Source: an uncultured Bacteroidales bacterium (GTDB lineage: Bacteria > Bacteroidota > Bacteroidia > Bacteroidales > Muribaculaceae). Taken from it: a DNA stretch of 37,060 nt. A program made the position numbers and the translations under genes. The notes beneath the pieces were generated by a model that was not told where the DNA came from, did not search any database, and saw only the letters and a list, made by a program, of their open reading frames with translations. Each line of letters begins with the position of its first letter. The first letter of the stretch is position 1. Shown piece after piece: positions 25,182 to 32,358 of the stretch. The stretch covers positions 1-37,060 of the forward strand of contig CACZVR010000016.1 in assembly GCA_902784675.1 (NCBI GenBank), in the 5' to 3' direction.

Positions 25182-25256
25182 TCGGGGTGACTAGATTCGA
25201 ACTAGCGACCCCACGCCCCCCAGACGCGTACTCTAACCGGACTGAGCTACACCCCG
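25182..25256 (-). tRNA. tRNA-Pro (anticodon GGG)
   Basis: A 75-nt cloverleaf. Acceptor CGGGGTG pairs with CACCCCG, discriminator A. D-arm GCTC/GAGT, anticodon stem CGCGT/GCGTG, loop CTGGGGG giving anticodon GGG, five-base variable loop, T-arm GCTAG-TTCGAAT-CTAGT. No CCA is encoded. Two wobble pairs in the anticodon stem are unusual but acceptable. It decodes CCC and CCU. Confidence 0.95.
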
Positions 25257-25360
25257 ATCGCACTTTTGTGAAACTGACCAAATTTTTTAACGATTTTTTT
25301 TGTTGATTTTTTAAGAGAAGGAGATTAACGGCTGGTTATCAATAAAATAGACGAGAGACG

Positions 25361-25425
25361 TTGGACAGGTTGGATTAACTGGACGGTGGCGTTGACAACG
25401 CCACATACTGGACGGGACAGGACGG
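25361..25425 (+). repeat. Nonamer repeats interrupted by a triloop hairpin
   Basis: TTGGACAGG, TTGGATTAA and CTGGACGGT (25361-25387) are contiguous 9-mers. A perfect hairpin GTGGCGTT-GAC-AACGCCAC (25386-25404) follows, then CTGGACGGG and ACAGGACGG (25408-25425). The spacer 25257-25531 holds nothing else except the hairpin at 25459-25505 and an A/T-rich stretch beside the tRNA, where its promoter should lie. Confidence 0.8.
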
Positions 25426-25458
25426 CGGGGCTAACGGGAGTGGATAGGATAGAAGCAA

Positions 25459-25505
25459 GCAAGGCCACTCGCTACCCCCAGTAGGGGGGAAGCAAGCGAC
25501 CTTGC
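25459..25505 (-). terminator. Long hairpin downstream of fructose-bisphosphate aldolase
   Basis: Minus-strand RNA from GCAAGG to CCTTGC folds into about 20 pairs with one T-T mismatch and a 5-nt loop. Three of the pairs are G-U, which pair only in the minus-strand RNA, so the structure is for the aldolase transcript. No good T-run follows; it may be a 3'-end stabiliser rather than a terminator. Confidence 0.65.
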
Positions 25506-25531
25506 AGGATTCGGTTTACGCGAGTTGTTGC

Positions 25532-26533
25532 TTACTCGGCCTTGCCGTCGCTGCCCAGCACCTCAATGATCTTGTGCTTGTAGAGCTTGACCATCTCGTC
25601 ACGAGCGGGACCGCAGTACTTGCGGGGGTCAAACTCACCGGGTTTCTCGGCCAGCACCTTGCGCACGGCAGCGGTGAAGGCCAGACGGCTATCGCTGTCG
25701 ATGTTGATCTTGCAGACTGCGCTCTTGGAGGCCTTGCGGAGCTGATCCTCGGGCACGCCTACGGCATCGGGCATATTGCCGCCGTGGGTGTTGATGATGT
25801 CAACATACTCCTGGGGCACGCTGGATGAGCCGTGGAGAACGATGGGGAAACCGGGCAATTTCTTCTCAATTTCCTCGAGCACGTCAAATGCCAGGGGAGG
25901 AGGCACGAGGCGACCGGTCTGCGGGTCGCGCGTGCACTGCTCGGGCTTGAACTTGTAAGCGCCGTGGCTGGTGCCGATGCTGATGGCCAGCGAGTCGCAA
26001 CCGCTGCGGGTAGCGAAGTCGATGACCTCCTCGGGCTTGGTGTAGTGGGACTCCTCGGCAACAACGTCATCCTCAACGCCGGCGAGCACGCCCAGCTCGG
26101 CCTCGACGGTAACGTCGAACTGATGAGCATACTCCACAACCTTCTTGGTGAGGGCGATGTTCTCCTCGTAGGGGAGCGACGAGCCGTCGATCATGACCGA
26201 CGAGAAGCCGAAGTCAACACACGACTTGCAAAGTTCAAAGGTGTCACCATGGTCAAGATGGAGGCAGATCTGGGGATGCTCCCAACCCAACTCCTTGGCA
26301 TACTCAACTGCGCCCTCGGCCATGTAACGGAGGAGGGTCTGGTTAGCATACTTGCGGGCACCGCTAGATACCTGCAGGATGACAGGCGACTTGGTCTCGG
26401 CACACGCCTTGATGATAGCCTGTAACTGCTCCATGTTGTTGAAGTTGAATGCGGGAATGGCATAGCCGCCATCGATTGCCTTAGCAAACATCTCGCGAGT
26501 GTTCACGAGACCTAAATCCTTGTAATTTACCAT
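25532..26533 (-). CDS. fba: Class II fructose-bisphosphate aldolase
   Basis: 333 aa zinc-dependent aldolase that splits fructose 1,6-bisphosphate into DHAP and glyceraldehyde 3-phosphate in glycolysis. Motifs: AIPAFNFNNMEQLQA, LHLDHGD (catalytic Asp94, zinc ligand His95), TVEAELGVLAG, GTSHGAYKF (His) and IVLHGSSSVP (His). Length and the long form of the 190-215 loop fit the class IIB type found in Bacteroidetes. It is monocistronic, with its own promoter and a strong 3' hairpin. Confidence 0.96.
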   Translation of the reverse strand: MVNYKDLGLVNTREMFAKAIDGGYAIPAFNFNNMEQLQAIIKACAETKSPVILQVSSGARKYANQTLLRYMAEGAVEYAKELGWEHPQICLHLDHGDTFELCKSCVDFGFSSVMIDGSSLPYEENIALTKKVVEYAHQFDVTVEAELGVLAGVEDDVVAEESHYTKPEEVIDFATRSGCDSLAISIGTSHGAYKFKPEQCTRDPQTGRLVPPPLAFDVLEEIEKKLPGFPIVLHGSSSVPQEYVDIINTHGGNMPDAVGVPEDQLRKASKSAVCKINIDSDSRLAFTAAVRKVLAEKPGEFDPRKYCGPARDEMVKLYKHKIIEVLGSDGKAE

Positions 26534-26582
26534 AATTTAGAATAATAATATTATTGGGTCAAAAGATCATTAAAATATTGCG

Positions 26583-26614
26583 CAAAGGTAAGTGTTTTTT
26601 GCGTTCTTGCCAAG
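26583..26614 (-). promoter_or_regulatory. Promoter of fba
   Basis: Minus strand: CTTG (26611-26614), 20 nt, TACCTTTG (26583-26590), 50 nt before the ATG. Confidence 0.65.
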
Positions 26615-26660
26615 CCTCGAGGGTAATAATTTTCAACAATTCACGACGCGGTTCACAGCC

Positions 26661-26676
26661 ACTGCTGAAAAGCAGT
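26661..26676. other. Small GAAA-tetraloop hairpin in the fba-speA spacer
   Basis: ACTGCT-GAAA-AGCAGT, a perfect 6-bp stem followed by AAAAG. In the divergent 26534-26828 spacer it is the only structure beyond the two promoters. It lies upstream of both transcripts, so function is unclear. Confidence 0.4.
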
Positions 26677-26774
26677 AAAAGAAGACTGTCATTTCTAATA
26701 AATACATATTCTCTTGAACACTTCACTTTTTGCTAATTTTGGGGCTGTTTGTTGGCATTACCAATAAATATGGT

Positions 26775-26782
26775 TAACTTTG
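26775..26782 (+). promoter_or_regulatory. -7 box of speA
   Basis: TAACTTTG. A TTTG lies at 26748-26751, 23 nt upstream, slightly further than consensus. The leader before the GTG start is about 40 nt. Confidence 0.6.
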
Positions 26783-26828
26783 CGCCCACTATAAATCGCT
26801 TGTATAATCAACTAATCATAACTGAGCC

Positions 26829-28745
26829 GTGTCAGCAATCAACAAATGGCGCATCGAGGACAGCGCCGAACTGTACAACATCGGAGGCTGGGGCCTCAAG
26901 TATTTCTCCATCAACGAGAACGGTCATGTGACAGTGACGCCCAAGAGCAGCTGTGTTCCCGTCGATCTGGCCGACGTGATGGATGAACTCCATTCCCGCA
27001 AGGTGACGGCACCCGTGCTGTTGCGTTTCCCCGACATCCTGGACAACCGCATCGACAAGATTTCGAGTTGTTTCAAGAAGGCAGCCAAGGAATATGAATA
27101 CCAGGGCGCCAACTTCATCGTCTATCCCATCAAGGTGAACCAGATGCGACAGGTCGTGGAGGAAATCATCGGTCACGGCAAGAAGTTCAACATCGGCCTG
27201 GAGGCCGGCAGCAAGCCCGAGTTGCATGCTGTGCTGGCCAGCAACATGACCGACCTGAACGCCAATCCCGTCATCATCTGCAACGGCTACAAGGACGAGG
27301 GCTATGTGGAACTCGCCCTGCTGGCGCAGAAGATGGGACGCCGCATCTTTGTCGTGGTGGAGAAACTCAGCGAGCTGGAACTGATTGACCGTGTGGCCGC
27401 GAGGCTGCACATCCGTCCCAACATCGGCTTCCGTATCAAGCTGTCGAGCAGCGGCAGCGGCAAGTGGGAAGAGAGCGGCGGCGACAGCAGCAAGTTCGGC
27501 TTGAACACGAGTGAATTGTTCAGCGCCATCGATTACCTGCGCGAGCACAAGCTGGATGACTGCCTCAAACTCATCCATTTCCACATCGGTAGCCAGATCA
27601 CCAAGATTCGCCGCATCAAGAACGCCCTGCGCGAGGCGGCACAGTTCTATGTGCAGTTGGCCAAGTTGGGCTTTGACGTGGAGTATGTGGACATCGGCGG
27701 CGGCCTGGGCGTGGACTATGACGGCACACGCTCGAGCGGCAGCAGCCACTCGATGAACTACAGCATCCAGGAGTATGTCAACGATGCCGTTTACACCCTG
27801 GTTGACGCGAGCAACAAGAACGGCCTCAAGCACCCGAACATCATCACCGAGAGCGGCCGTTCGCTGACCGCCCATCACTCGGTGCTCGTGGTTGACGTGC
27901 TCGAGACCACCTCGCTGCCCGAGTGGGACGACAAGGTGGATGCCGTGAGCGAAAATGACGATGAGCTGGTGCGCGACATGTATGAGATTTGGGACAAGAT
28001 CAACCAGGCCCGCCTGTTGGAGGACTGGCACGACGCGCTGCAAATACGCGACGAGGCGCTGGACCGTTTCTCACTCGGCCTGATTGACCTGCGCACCCGC
28101 GCGATGGTGGAGAAGTTGTTCTGGTCCATTGCCCGCGACGTGGACGGCTATGTGCGCAACATGAAGCATGCTCCCGACGAGCTGCGCTCGGTGAGCCGCA
28201 TGCTGCCCGACAAATACTTCTGCAACTTCTCGTTGTTCCAGTCGCTGCCCGATGCCTGGGCTATCGATCAGGTATTCCCCGTGATGCCTATCGACCGCCT
28301 GACTGAGCGCCCCACGCATTTCGCCACGCTGCAAGACATGACCTGTGACAGCGACGGCAAGTTGAACAACTTCATCTCATCACAAGGTATCGCCCACTCG
28401 CTGCCGGTACACAAACTCAAAGCCGGGCAACACTACTATTTGGGCATTTTCCTGGTGGGTGCTTATCAAGAGATTCTGGGCGACATGCACAACCTGTTCG
28501 GTGACACAAACGCGGTGCACATCAACGTGTTCAAGGACCATTATGAGATTGACCAAGTGATTGACGGCGAGACCGTTGCCGAGGTGCTTGACTATGTGGA
28601 GTTCAATCCCAAGCAACTGGTGCGCAACGTGGAGACATGGGTGAGCGAGTCCATCCGCTCGGGCAAGATCACCAGCGAGGAGGGCAACGAGTTCGTGCGC
28701 AACTTCCGCAGCGGCCTTTACGGATATACTTATCTAGAGAAGTAA
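26829..28745 (+). CDS. speA: Biosynthetic arginine decarboxylase
   Basis: 638 aa PLP enzyme (alanine-racemase fold) converting arginine to agmatine for polyamine synthesis. The start must be GTG at 26829: an in-frame TGA lies two codons before it, and the conserved KWRIEDSAELYNIGGWG begins five residues later. Visible: PLP lysine Lys102 in VYPIKVNQ, FNIGLEAGSKPEL, IHFHIGSQ, DIGGGLGVDYDG, NIITESGRSLTAHHS and MTCDSDGKLNNF. Length matches the SpeA family. The gene ends 14 nt before an octamer repeat and is followed by truA. Confidence 0.95.
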   Translation: MSAINKWRIEDSAELYNIGGWGLKYFSINENGHVTVTPKSSCVPVDLADVMDELHSRKVTAPVLLRFPDILDNRIDKISSCFKKAAKEYEYQGANFIVYPIKVNQMRQVVEEIIGHGKKFNIGLEAGSKPELHAVLASNMTDLNANPVIICNGYKDEGYVELALLAQKMGRRIFVVVEKLSELELIDRVAARLHIRPNIGFRIKLSSSGSGKWEESGGDSSKFGLNTSELFSAIDYLREHKLDDCLKLIHFHIGSQITKIRRIKNALREAAQFYVQLAKLGFDVEYVDIGGGLGVDYDGTRSSGSSHSMNYSIQEYVNDAVYTLVDASNKNGLKHPNIITESGRSLTAHHSVLVVDVLETTSLPEWDDKVDAVSENDDELVRDMYEIWDKINQARLLEDWHDALQIRDEALDRFSLGLIDLRTRAMVEKLFWSIARDVDGYVRNMKHAPDELRSVSRMLPDKYFCNFSLFQSLPDAWAIDQVFPVMPIDRLTERPTHFATLQDMTCDSDGKLNNFISSQGIAHSLPVHKLKAGQHYYLGIFLVGAYQEILGDMHNLFGDTNAVHINVFKDHYEIDQVIDGETVAEVLDYVEFNPKQLVRNVETWVSESIRSGKITSEEGNEFVRNFRSGLYGYTYLEK

Positions 28746-28759
28746 TACTCTACAATCTC

Positions 28760-28822
28760 ACGCTAAGGCGCTAAGACGCTAAGTAATGTTTTTCTTTGTG
28801 CCTTAGCGTTTTAGCATTAGGG
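28760..28822 (+). repeat. Inverted octamer array after speA
   Basis: ACGCTAAG, GCGCTAAG, ACGCTAAG in tandem (28760-28783), a 16-nt T-rich middle, then CTTAGCGT, TTTAGCAT, TAGGG (28802-28822). ACGCTAAGGC (28760-28769) is perfectly inverted by GCCTTAGCGT (28800-28809). The RNA could fold as a hairpin and end speA transcripts. Same family as 35855-35987. Confidence 0.9.
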
Positions 28823-28836
28823 AAAAACGGCAGAGG

Positions 28837-29571
28837 ATGCGATACTTTATCAGGTTGGGTTATAGGGGGGCAGGCTACCATGGGTGGCAGGTGCAACCCC
28901 AGGACTCGTCGGTGCAACAGACCATCGAGGAGGCGATGGCCACGCTGCTGCGTGTGCCCACGCCTGTGACGGGGGCAGGCCGCACCGATGCCGGAGTAAA
29001 TGCCCGACTGATGGTGGCTCATTTCGACACCGAGCAGCCCATCGCCGACCTCAACCGCCTGGTTCACAGCTTGAATGCTCTGCTGCCAGCCGATATCGCC
29101 ATCTACAGCATCACACCCGTGCATGACGATGCGCACGCCCGTTTTGACGCCACCAGCCGCACCTATAAATACTTTGCGGTTACCCATAAGGACCCGTTCC
29201 GCTATCCGTTGAGCTGGAAATGCCCGCCCGACCTTGACTTCGATCTGATGAACGAGGCGGCGAGCCGACTGCCGGACTACACCGACTTCACCTCCTTTTC
29301 CAAGCTGCACACCGACGTCAAGACCAACAACTGCCGCGTCACCCATGCCCAGTGGACGCGTGAGGACGACCAATGGGTGTTTACCATCACCGCCGACCGA
29401 TTCCTGCGCAACATGGTGCGCGCCATCGTGGGCACTCTCGTCGAGGTGGGCCGCCACAAGATGACGGTAGAGCAGTTCTGCCAAGTCATTGAGCGCAAAG
29501 ACCGTTGCGCCGCCGGCACCTCGATGCCTGGGCATGCCCTGTTCCTATGGGACATCATTTATCCTTATTAG
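28837..29571 (+). CDS. truA: tRNA pseudouridine(38-40) synthase
   Basis: 244 aa. It isomerises uridines 38-40 in the anticodon arm of tRNAs. Motifs: RLGYRGAGYHGWQVQPQ, catalytic Asp51 in GAGRTDAGVNA (commonly GRTDxGVHA; here Asn replaces His), SRTYKYFA, YTDFTSFSK, and RFLRNMVRAIVGTL. Length is normal. The stop codon TAG (29569-29571) lies inside the first unit of a heptamer array. The promoter is not obvious; the octamer hairpin occupies the spacer from speA. Confidence 0.96.
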   Translation: MRYFIRLGYRGAGYHGWQVQPQDSSVQQTIEEAMATLLRVPTPVTGAGRTDAGVNARLMVAHFDTEQPIADLNRLVHSLNALLPADIAIYSITPVHDDAHARFDATSRTYKYFAVTHKDPFRYPLSWKCPPDLDFDLMNEAASRLPDYTDFTSFSKLHTDVKTNNCRVTHAQWTREDDQWVFTITADRFLRNMVRAIVGTLVEVGRHKMTVEQFCQVIERKDRCAAGTSMPGHALFLWDIIYPY

Positions 29572-29644
29572 GCTTTAGGCTTTAGGCATTAGGCTTTAGC
29601 ATTTAGGCATTAGGTTTTAGGCTTTAGGCATTAGCATTTAGGGG
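29568..29644 (+). repeat. Tandem heptamer array, 11 units, starting on the truA stop
   Basis: 77 bp, eleven contiguous heptamers in unbroken phase: TTAGGCT (x4), TTAGGCA (x3), TTAGCAT (x2), TTAGGTT and TTAGGGG. The first unit supplies the truA stop codon. As at 12518-12524, the last unit is TTAGGGG. Units are more varied than in the 11225 array. Confidence 0.96.
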
Positions 29645-29674
29645 AAAAGGATTGAAAAAAAAACGGGGTGGGTG

Positions 29675-29705
29675 CTTGTCAGTTCGGAGAAATGTATTAC
29701 CTTTG
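29675..29705 (+). promoter_or_regulatory. Promoter of rplU-rpmA
   Basis: CTTG (29675-29678), 19 nt, TACCTTTG (29698-29705). It starts 31 nt after the heptamer array ends. Confidence 0.72.
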
Positions 29706-29799
29706 CACCCGCATTAGTGCCCGCGGGGCTCAGGAAAGTGCTGGACAAATGAGTCTAGTCGCCTCAGGGACAGTCAATTAAACTACAAGATTTAACAAA
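29706..29799 (+). promoter_or_regulatory. Candidate structured leader of rplU-rpmA
   Basis: The 94-nt leader can form CCCGC/GCGGG (29708-29727) and GCTGGAC/GTCTAGT with loop AAATGA (29740-29759). The second hairpin is flanked by direct repeats CTCAGGAAAGT (29729-29739) and CTCAGGGACAGT (29763-29774). Ribosomal protein operons often have autoregulatory leaders; that this is one is inference. I could not match it to a named RNA family. Confidence 0.4.
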
Positions 29800-30016
29800 A
29801 TGTACGCAATTGTAGAGATTCAGGGACAACAGTTCCGTGTCGAGACCGGCAAGAAGTTGTATGTCCACTACCTCGGCGACGAGCGCAAGGAAGGCGACTC
29901 TGTAGAGTTCGACCGCGTCCTTCTCGTGGATGCCGACGGTGCCGTTAGGCTATCGCCGTCTGAACGGCCATCGCCAGCAGTTCACTCAGCTTGAGATTAA
30001 AGAAGTCATTGCTTAA
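29800..30016 (+). pseudogene. rplU: 50S ribosomal protein L21, internal deletion with frameshift
   Basis: The first 49 codons are normal L21 ([20 protein letters not shown] ... [10 protein letters not shown]). The frame then goes wrong at about 29947 and ends at 29994 after 64 codons. The normal L21 C-terminus is present in the +1 frame from 29948 to the TAA at 30014-30016: [20 protein letters not shown]. About 34 residues between the two parts are missing compared with the usual length of about 105, including the conserved KGDKV...KKRRK segment. The net change is 2 mod 3 bases deleted (about 101). The heptamer TTAGGCT spans the junction (29945-29951). It could be a true mutation, a recoded gene, or a sequencing or assembly error. 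rpmA downstream is intact. Confidence 0.85.
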
Positions 30017-30048
30017 TTAACCATTTAAAAATCACAACTCTTTAGATT

Positions 30049-30318
30049 ATGGCACATAAAAAAGGTGTCGGCAGTTCAAAGAACGGCCGCGAGAGCGAAA
30101 GTAAACGCCTCGGCGTGAAGATTTTTGGTGGTCAGTTTGCCAAGGCCGGTAACATCATCCGCCGTCAGCGCGGTACCCAGCATCGTCCCGGCGTGAATGT
30201 TGGCATGGGCAAGGATCACACTCTGTATGCTTTGGTTGACGGTACCGTAGAGTTCCAGCACCGCGCTGGTCACATCTACATCAACGTGATTGAAGCTCCC
30301 AAGGAGGAACAGAACTAA
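30049..30318 (+). CDS. rpmA: 50S ribosomal protein L27
   Basis: 89 aa, full length. It begins [20 protein letters not shown] and includes the conserved [26 protein letters not shown] region (quoted in part: [20 protein letters not shown]). The N-terminal tail reaches the peptidyl transferase centre. It follows rplU, the conserved gene order, 32 nt after the displaced L21 stop. If L21 translation ends early, coupling between the two genes may be weakened. Confidence 0.97.
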   Translation: MAHKKGVGSSKNGRESESKRLGVKIFGGQFAKAGNIIRRQRGTQHRPGVNVGMGKDHTLYALVDGTVEFQHRAGHIYINVIEAPKEEQN

Positions 30319-30334
30319 ACAAGGAGAATTAATC

Positions 30335-30390
30335 CCAACCCTAAGGGAACGAGGGTGAGCACCACATGGGTCGCTCACCCTTGTTTTTTT
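30335..30390 (+). terminator. Intrinsic terminator after rpmA, repeated-cassette type
   Basis: AACGAGGGTGAGC, 12-nt loop, GCTCACCCTTGTT (13 bp, one G-U), then a run of seven T. The 56 bp here matches 32186-32241 after the deiminase gene with only two differences, including 13 bp upstream of the stem. Confidence 0.92.
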
Positions 30391-30486
30391 CATTACCGTC
30401 AACCAACTGGCCTGCTTTTGCCAACTTTGCCACAACATTAACGGCAAAAATATGCAAGCAAATATCATCAAATCATAAAAATAATG

Positions 30487-30494
30487 TACCTTTG
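30487..30494 (+). promoter_or_regulatory. -7 box of the peptidylarginine deiminase gene
   Basis: TACCTTTG, 22 nt before the ATG. No TTTG lies at -33. Confidence 0.62.
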
Positions 30495-30516
30495 CGCTAA
30501 TTAAATTCATGTTATT

Positions 30517-32145
30517 ATGAAAAGAACCAAATCATTTTTCGCTTTACTTGTGTTTGCTTCCATGATGTCGACAATGGGCTATATGAACGCCCAAGCACAG
30601 ACCCAGGAAGCTCCCGACTGGAGAAAACTCCATTACTTGTCCGAAGAAGAGATGCATATCAAAGTGAGGGGCATCAACTTCACGGAGACAGCCGCGCCAA
30701 CCGAAGCACCGCGCTTCGTGGCAGAGTTTGAGCCCATGCAGGGCGTGACGATTCGCTATCCGCTGGGCATACCGGTTTCGTTGGTTAAATCGTTGGCCGA
30801 GAACTGCCAGGTGTACTGCATCGTTCAGTCGTCCCAGCAGAATTCCGCACGGACGAGTTTCACCAATGCGGGGGTGAACATGAACCGTGTCACCTTTGTG
30901 AACGCTAATTCAAATTCCTATTGGGTGCGCGACTACGGTCCCTGGTATATCTTTGCCGGCAGGACTCCTGCCATCGTGGACAACGTGTATAATCGTCCGA
31001 GGCCGTACGACGATGCGATACCCGAGACTTTTGCCACATTCTGGAAGATTCCCCTCTACAGCATGAACCTGGTGCACACTGGAGGCAACATGATGGAGGA
31101 CGGACGCGGACACGGCGTTAGCGATGAACTGGTCCTTCAAGAGAATGACAATAACGAGGCCAACGTGCGCCAAAAGATGCTCGAGTACCTGGGCATCGAC
31201 AACTACCACATCACCATCGACCCTCAGGGTGAATACATTGCCCATGTCGACTGCTGGGGAAAATACCTGGCTCCGGATAAAATCCTGATTGCTAGACTGC
31301 CGAAGAGCAACAGCAGGTATCGGTACTATGAGGAGGTGGCCAACTATTTCGCCACAACCAACTGCTGCTGGGGCTATCCCTACAAGGTGTACCGCGTTGA
31401 TGAACCTGGCGGTAGCACCCTTGCTCCCTATACCAACAGCCTTATCCTGAACAAGACCGTCTATGTGCCGCTGGGCAGCAACAGCACCTACAATGAGCAA
31501 GCACTCCAGGTCTACAGGGACGCCATGCCCGGTTATGAGGTGATTGGTGTGACTAACACCTCCTACAGCACCGGTTGGGAGAACACCGATGCCCTGCACT
31601 GCCGCACGCGCGGAGTGATGGACTTTGACATGCTGTTTGTTGACCACAGGAACGTGCTGCACGGCACGCAGGAGTGTAAAGATTCCATCGCCGTCACGAG
31701 CAAGTTCATCGCCTATAGCGGAGAGCCCCTGAAAGAGGACTCGCTGTTGATTTACTACAGCATTGACAACGGCCCGTATCAGATTGCTCACATGACAGCC
31801 ACCGGTGTTGCCGATGAATATGTGGGCTACATCAAGGGCTATCACCCGGACTCAGAGGTTGACTACTACGTCTTCGGTGCCGACGAGTCAGGACACAGCT
31901 ATCAGCAACCCGTGTTCGGAGAACTTGATCCCCACCACTTCACTGCCCACATCACCTTCATCAGGGGCGACGTGAACGATGATGGTTTTGTGACAATGGA
32001 TGACTTGACAACGCTGATTAATTACCTCCTAGGCACCAATCCTTCGCCGTTCAGCCACGCGGCTGCTAATGTGGACAGCGACAGCGACTACATGATCAAC
32101 ATGACCGACCTGACAGCCCTGATCAATATGCTTCTTGAGAATTAA
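30517..32145 (+). CDS. Secreted peptidylarginine deiminase (PPAD-like) with dockerin-like tail
   Basis: 542 aa. Signal peptide about 1-27. The deiminase domain (about 60-385) converts arginine to citrulline. Counterparts of the P. gingivalis PPAD active site are visible: Trp136/Asp139 (YWVRDYGPW), Arg160 and Arg162 (YNRPRPYDD), His243 and Asp245 (IAHVDCW), Asn307 (YTNSLIL) and nucleophile Cys362 (DALHCRTRGVMDF). The RPR pair binds the carboxylate of C-terminal arginines in PPAD, so it separates this protein from agmatine deiminases. An Ig-like domain follows (about 388-478), as in PPAD. The end (483-542) is dockerin-like (FVTMDDLTTLINYLL and INMTDLTALINMLL) in place of the PPAD type IX secretion tail. 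It has its own promoter and terminator. Activity and export route are inferred. Confidence 0.9.
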   Translation: MKRTKSFFALLVFASMMSTMGYMNAQAQTQEAPDWRKLHYLSEEEMHIKVRGINFTETAAPTEAPRFVAEFEPMQGVTIRYPLGIPVSLVKSLAENCQVYCIVQSSQQNSARTSFTNAGVNMNRVTFVNANSNSYWVRDYGPWYIFAGRTPAIVDNVYNRPRPYDDAIPETFATFWKIPLYSMNLVHTGGNMMEDGRGHGVSDELVLQENDNNEANVRQKMLEYLGIDNYHITIDPQGEYIAHVDCWGKYLAPDKILIARLPKSNSRYRYYEEVANYFATTNCCWGYPYKVYRVDEPGGSTLAPYTNSLILNKTVYVPLGSNSTYNEQALQVYRDAMPGYEVIGVTNTSYSTGWENTDALHCRTRGVMDFDMLFVDHRNVLHGTQECKDSIAVTSKFIAYSGEPLKEDSLLIYYSIDNGPYQIAHMTATGVADEYVGYIKGYHPDSEVDYYVFGADESGHSYQQPVFGELDPHHFTAHITFIRGDVNDDGFVTMDDLTTLINYLLGTNPSPFSHAAANVDSDSDYMINMTDLTALINMLLEN

Positions 32146-32185
32146 TCATGCCTGCTGGAACATAATAAAACAAAGATAATTGATT

Positions 32186-32242
32186 CCAACCCTAAGGGAA
32201 TGAGGGTGAGCACCACATGGGGCGCTCACCCTTGTTTTTTTT
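32186..32242 (+). terminator. Intrinsic terminator after the deiminase gene, repeated-cassette type
   Basis: Stem AGGGTGAGC/GCTCACCCT extended by wobble pairs, then eight T. Near-identical to 30335-30390; one change (C to T at 32201) keeps pairing as U-G. Confidence 0.92.
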
Positions 32243-32251
32243 GCGCCGATT

Positions 32252-32283
32252 TTTGGTAATTTGACGAGAATTTCATATCTTTG
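32252..32283 (+). promoter_or_regulatory. Promoter of the secreted hypothetical protein
   Basis: TTTG (32252-32255), 20 nt, TATCTTTG (32276-32283). It starts directly after the upstream terminator. The start codon is about 75 nt on. Confidence 0.72.
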
Positions 32284-32358
32284 CCCATGATAATCAAGAA
32301 AAGCGTCCCCAAGGATGATTTCAATAACCCATATATAATAACTCTTAAAACCAATCTG

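Noticed and set aside
25105..25281. Upstream extension of the GH53 frame
   Set aside because: It would translate through tRNA-Pro and its terminator; the signal peptide begins at 25104.
26832..28043. A 403-codon antisense open frame within speA
   Set aside because: Low-complexity Val/Ala/His/Gln composition typical of the complement of a GC-rich gene; speA on the other strand has full family motifs.
29706..29799. RNase P RNA, because of a CAGGAAAGTGCTGGAC stretch
   Set aside because: Far too short, and the other conserved regions of RNase P RNA are missing.
29800..29994. A naturally short, 64-residue L21
   Set aside because: The last 15 residues are unlike L21, while the true L21 C-terminus is found intact in the next frame, so this is a frameshifted gene.
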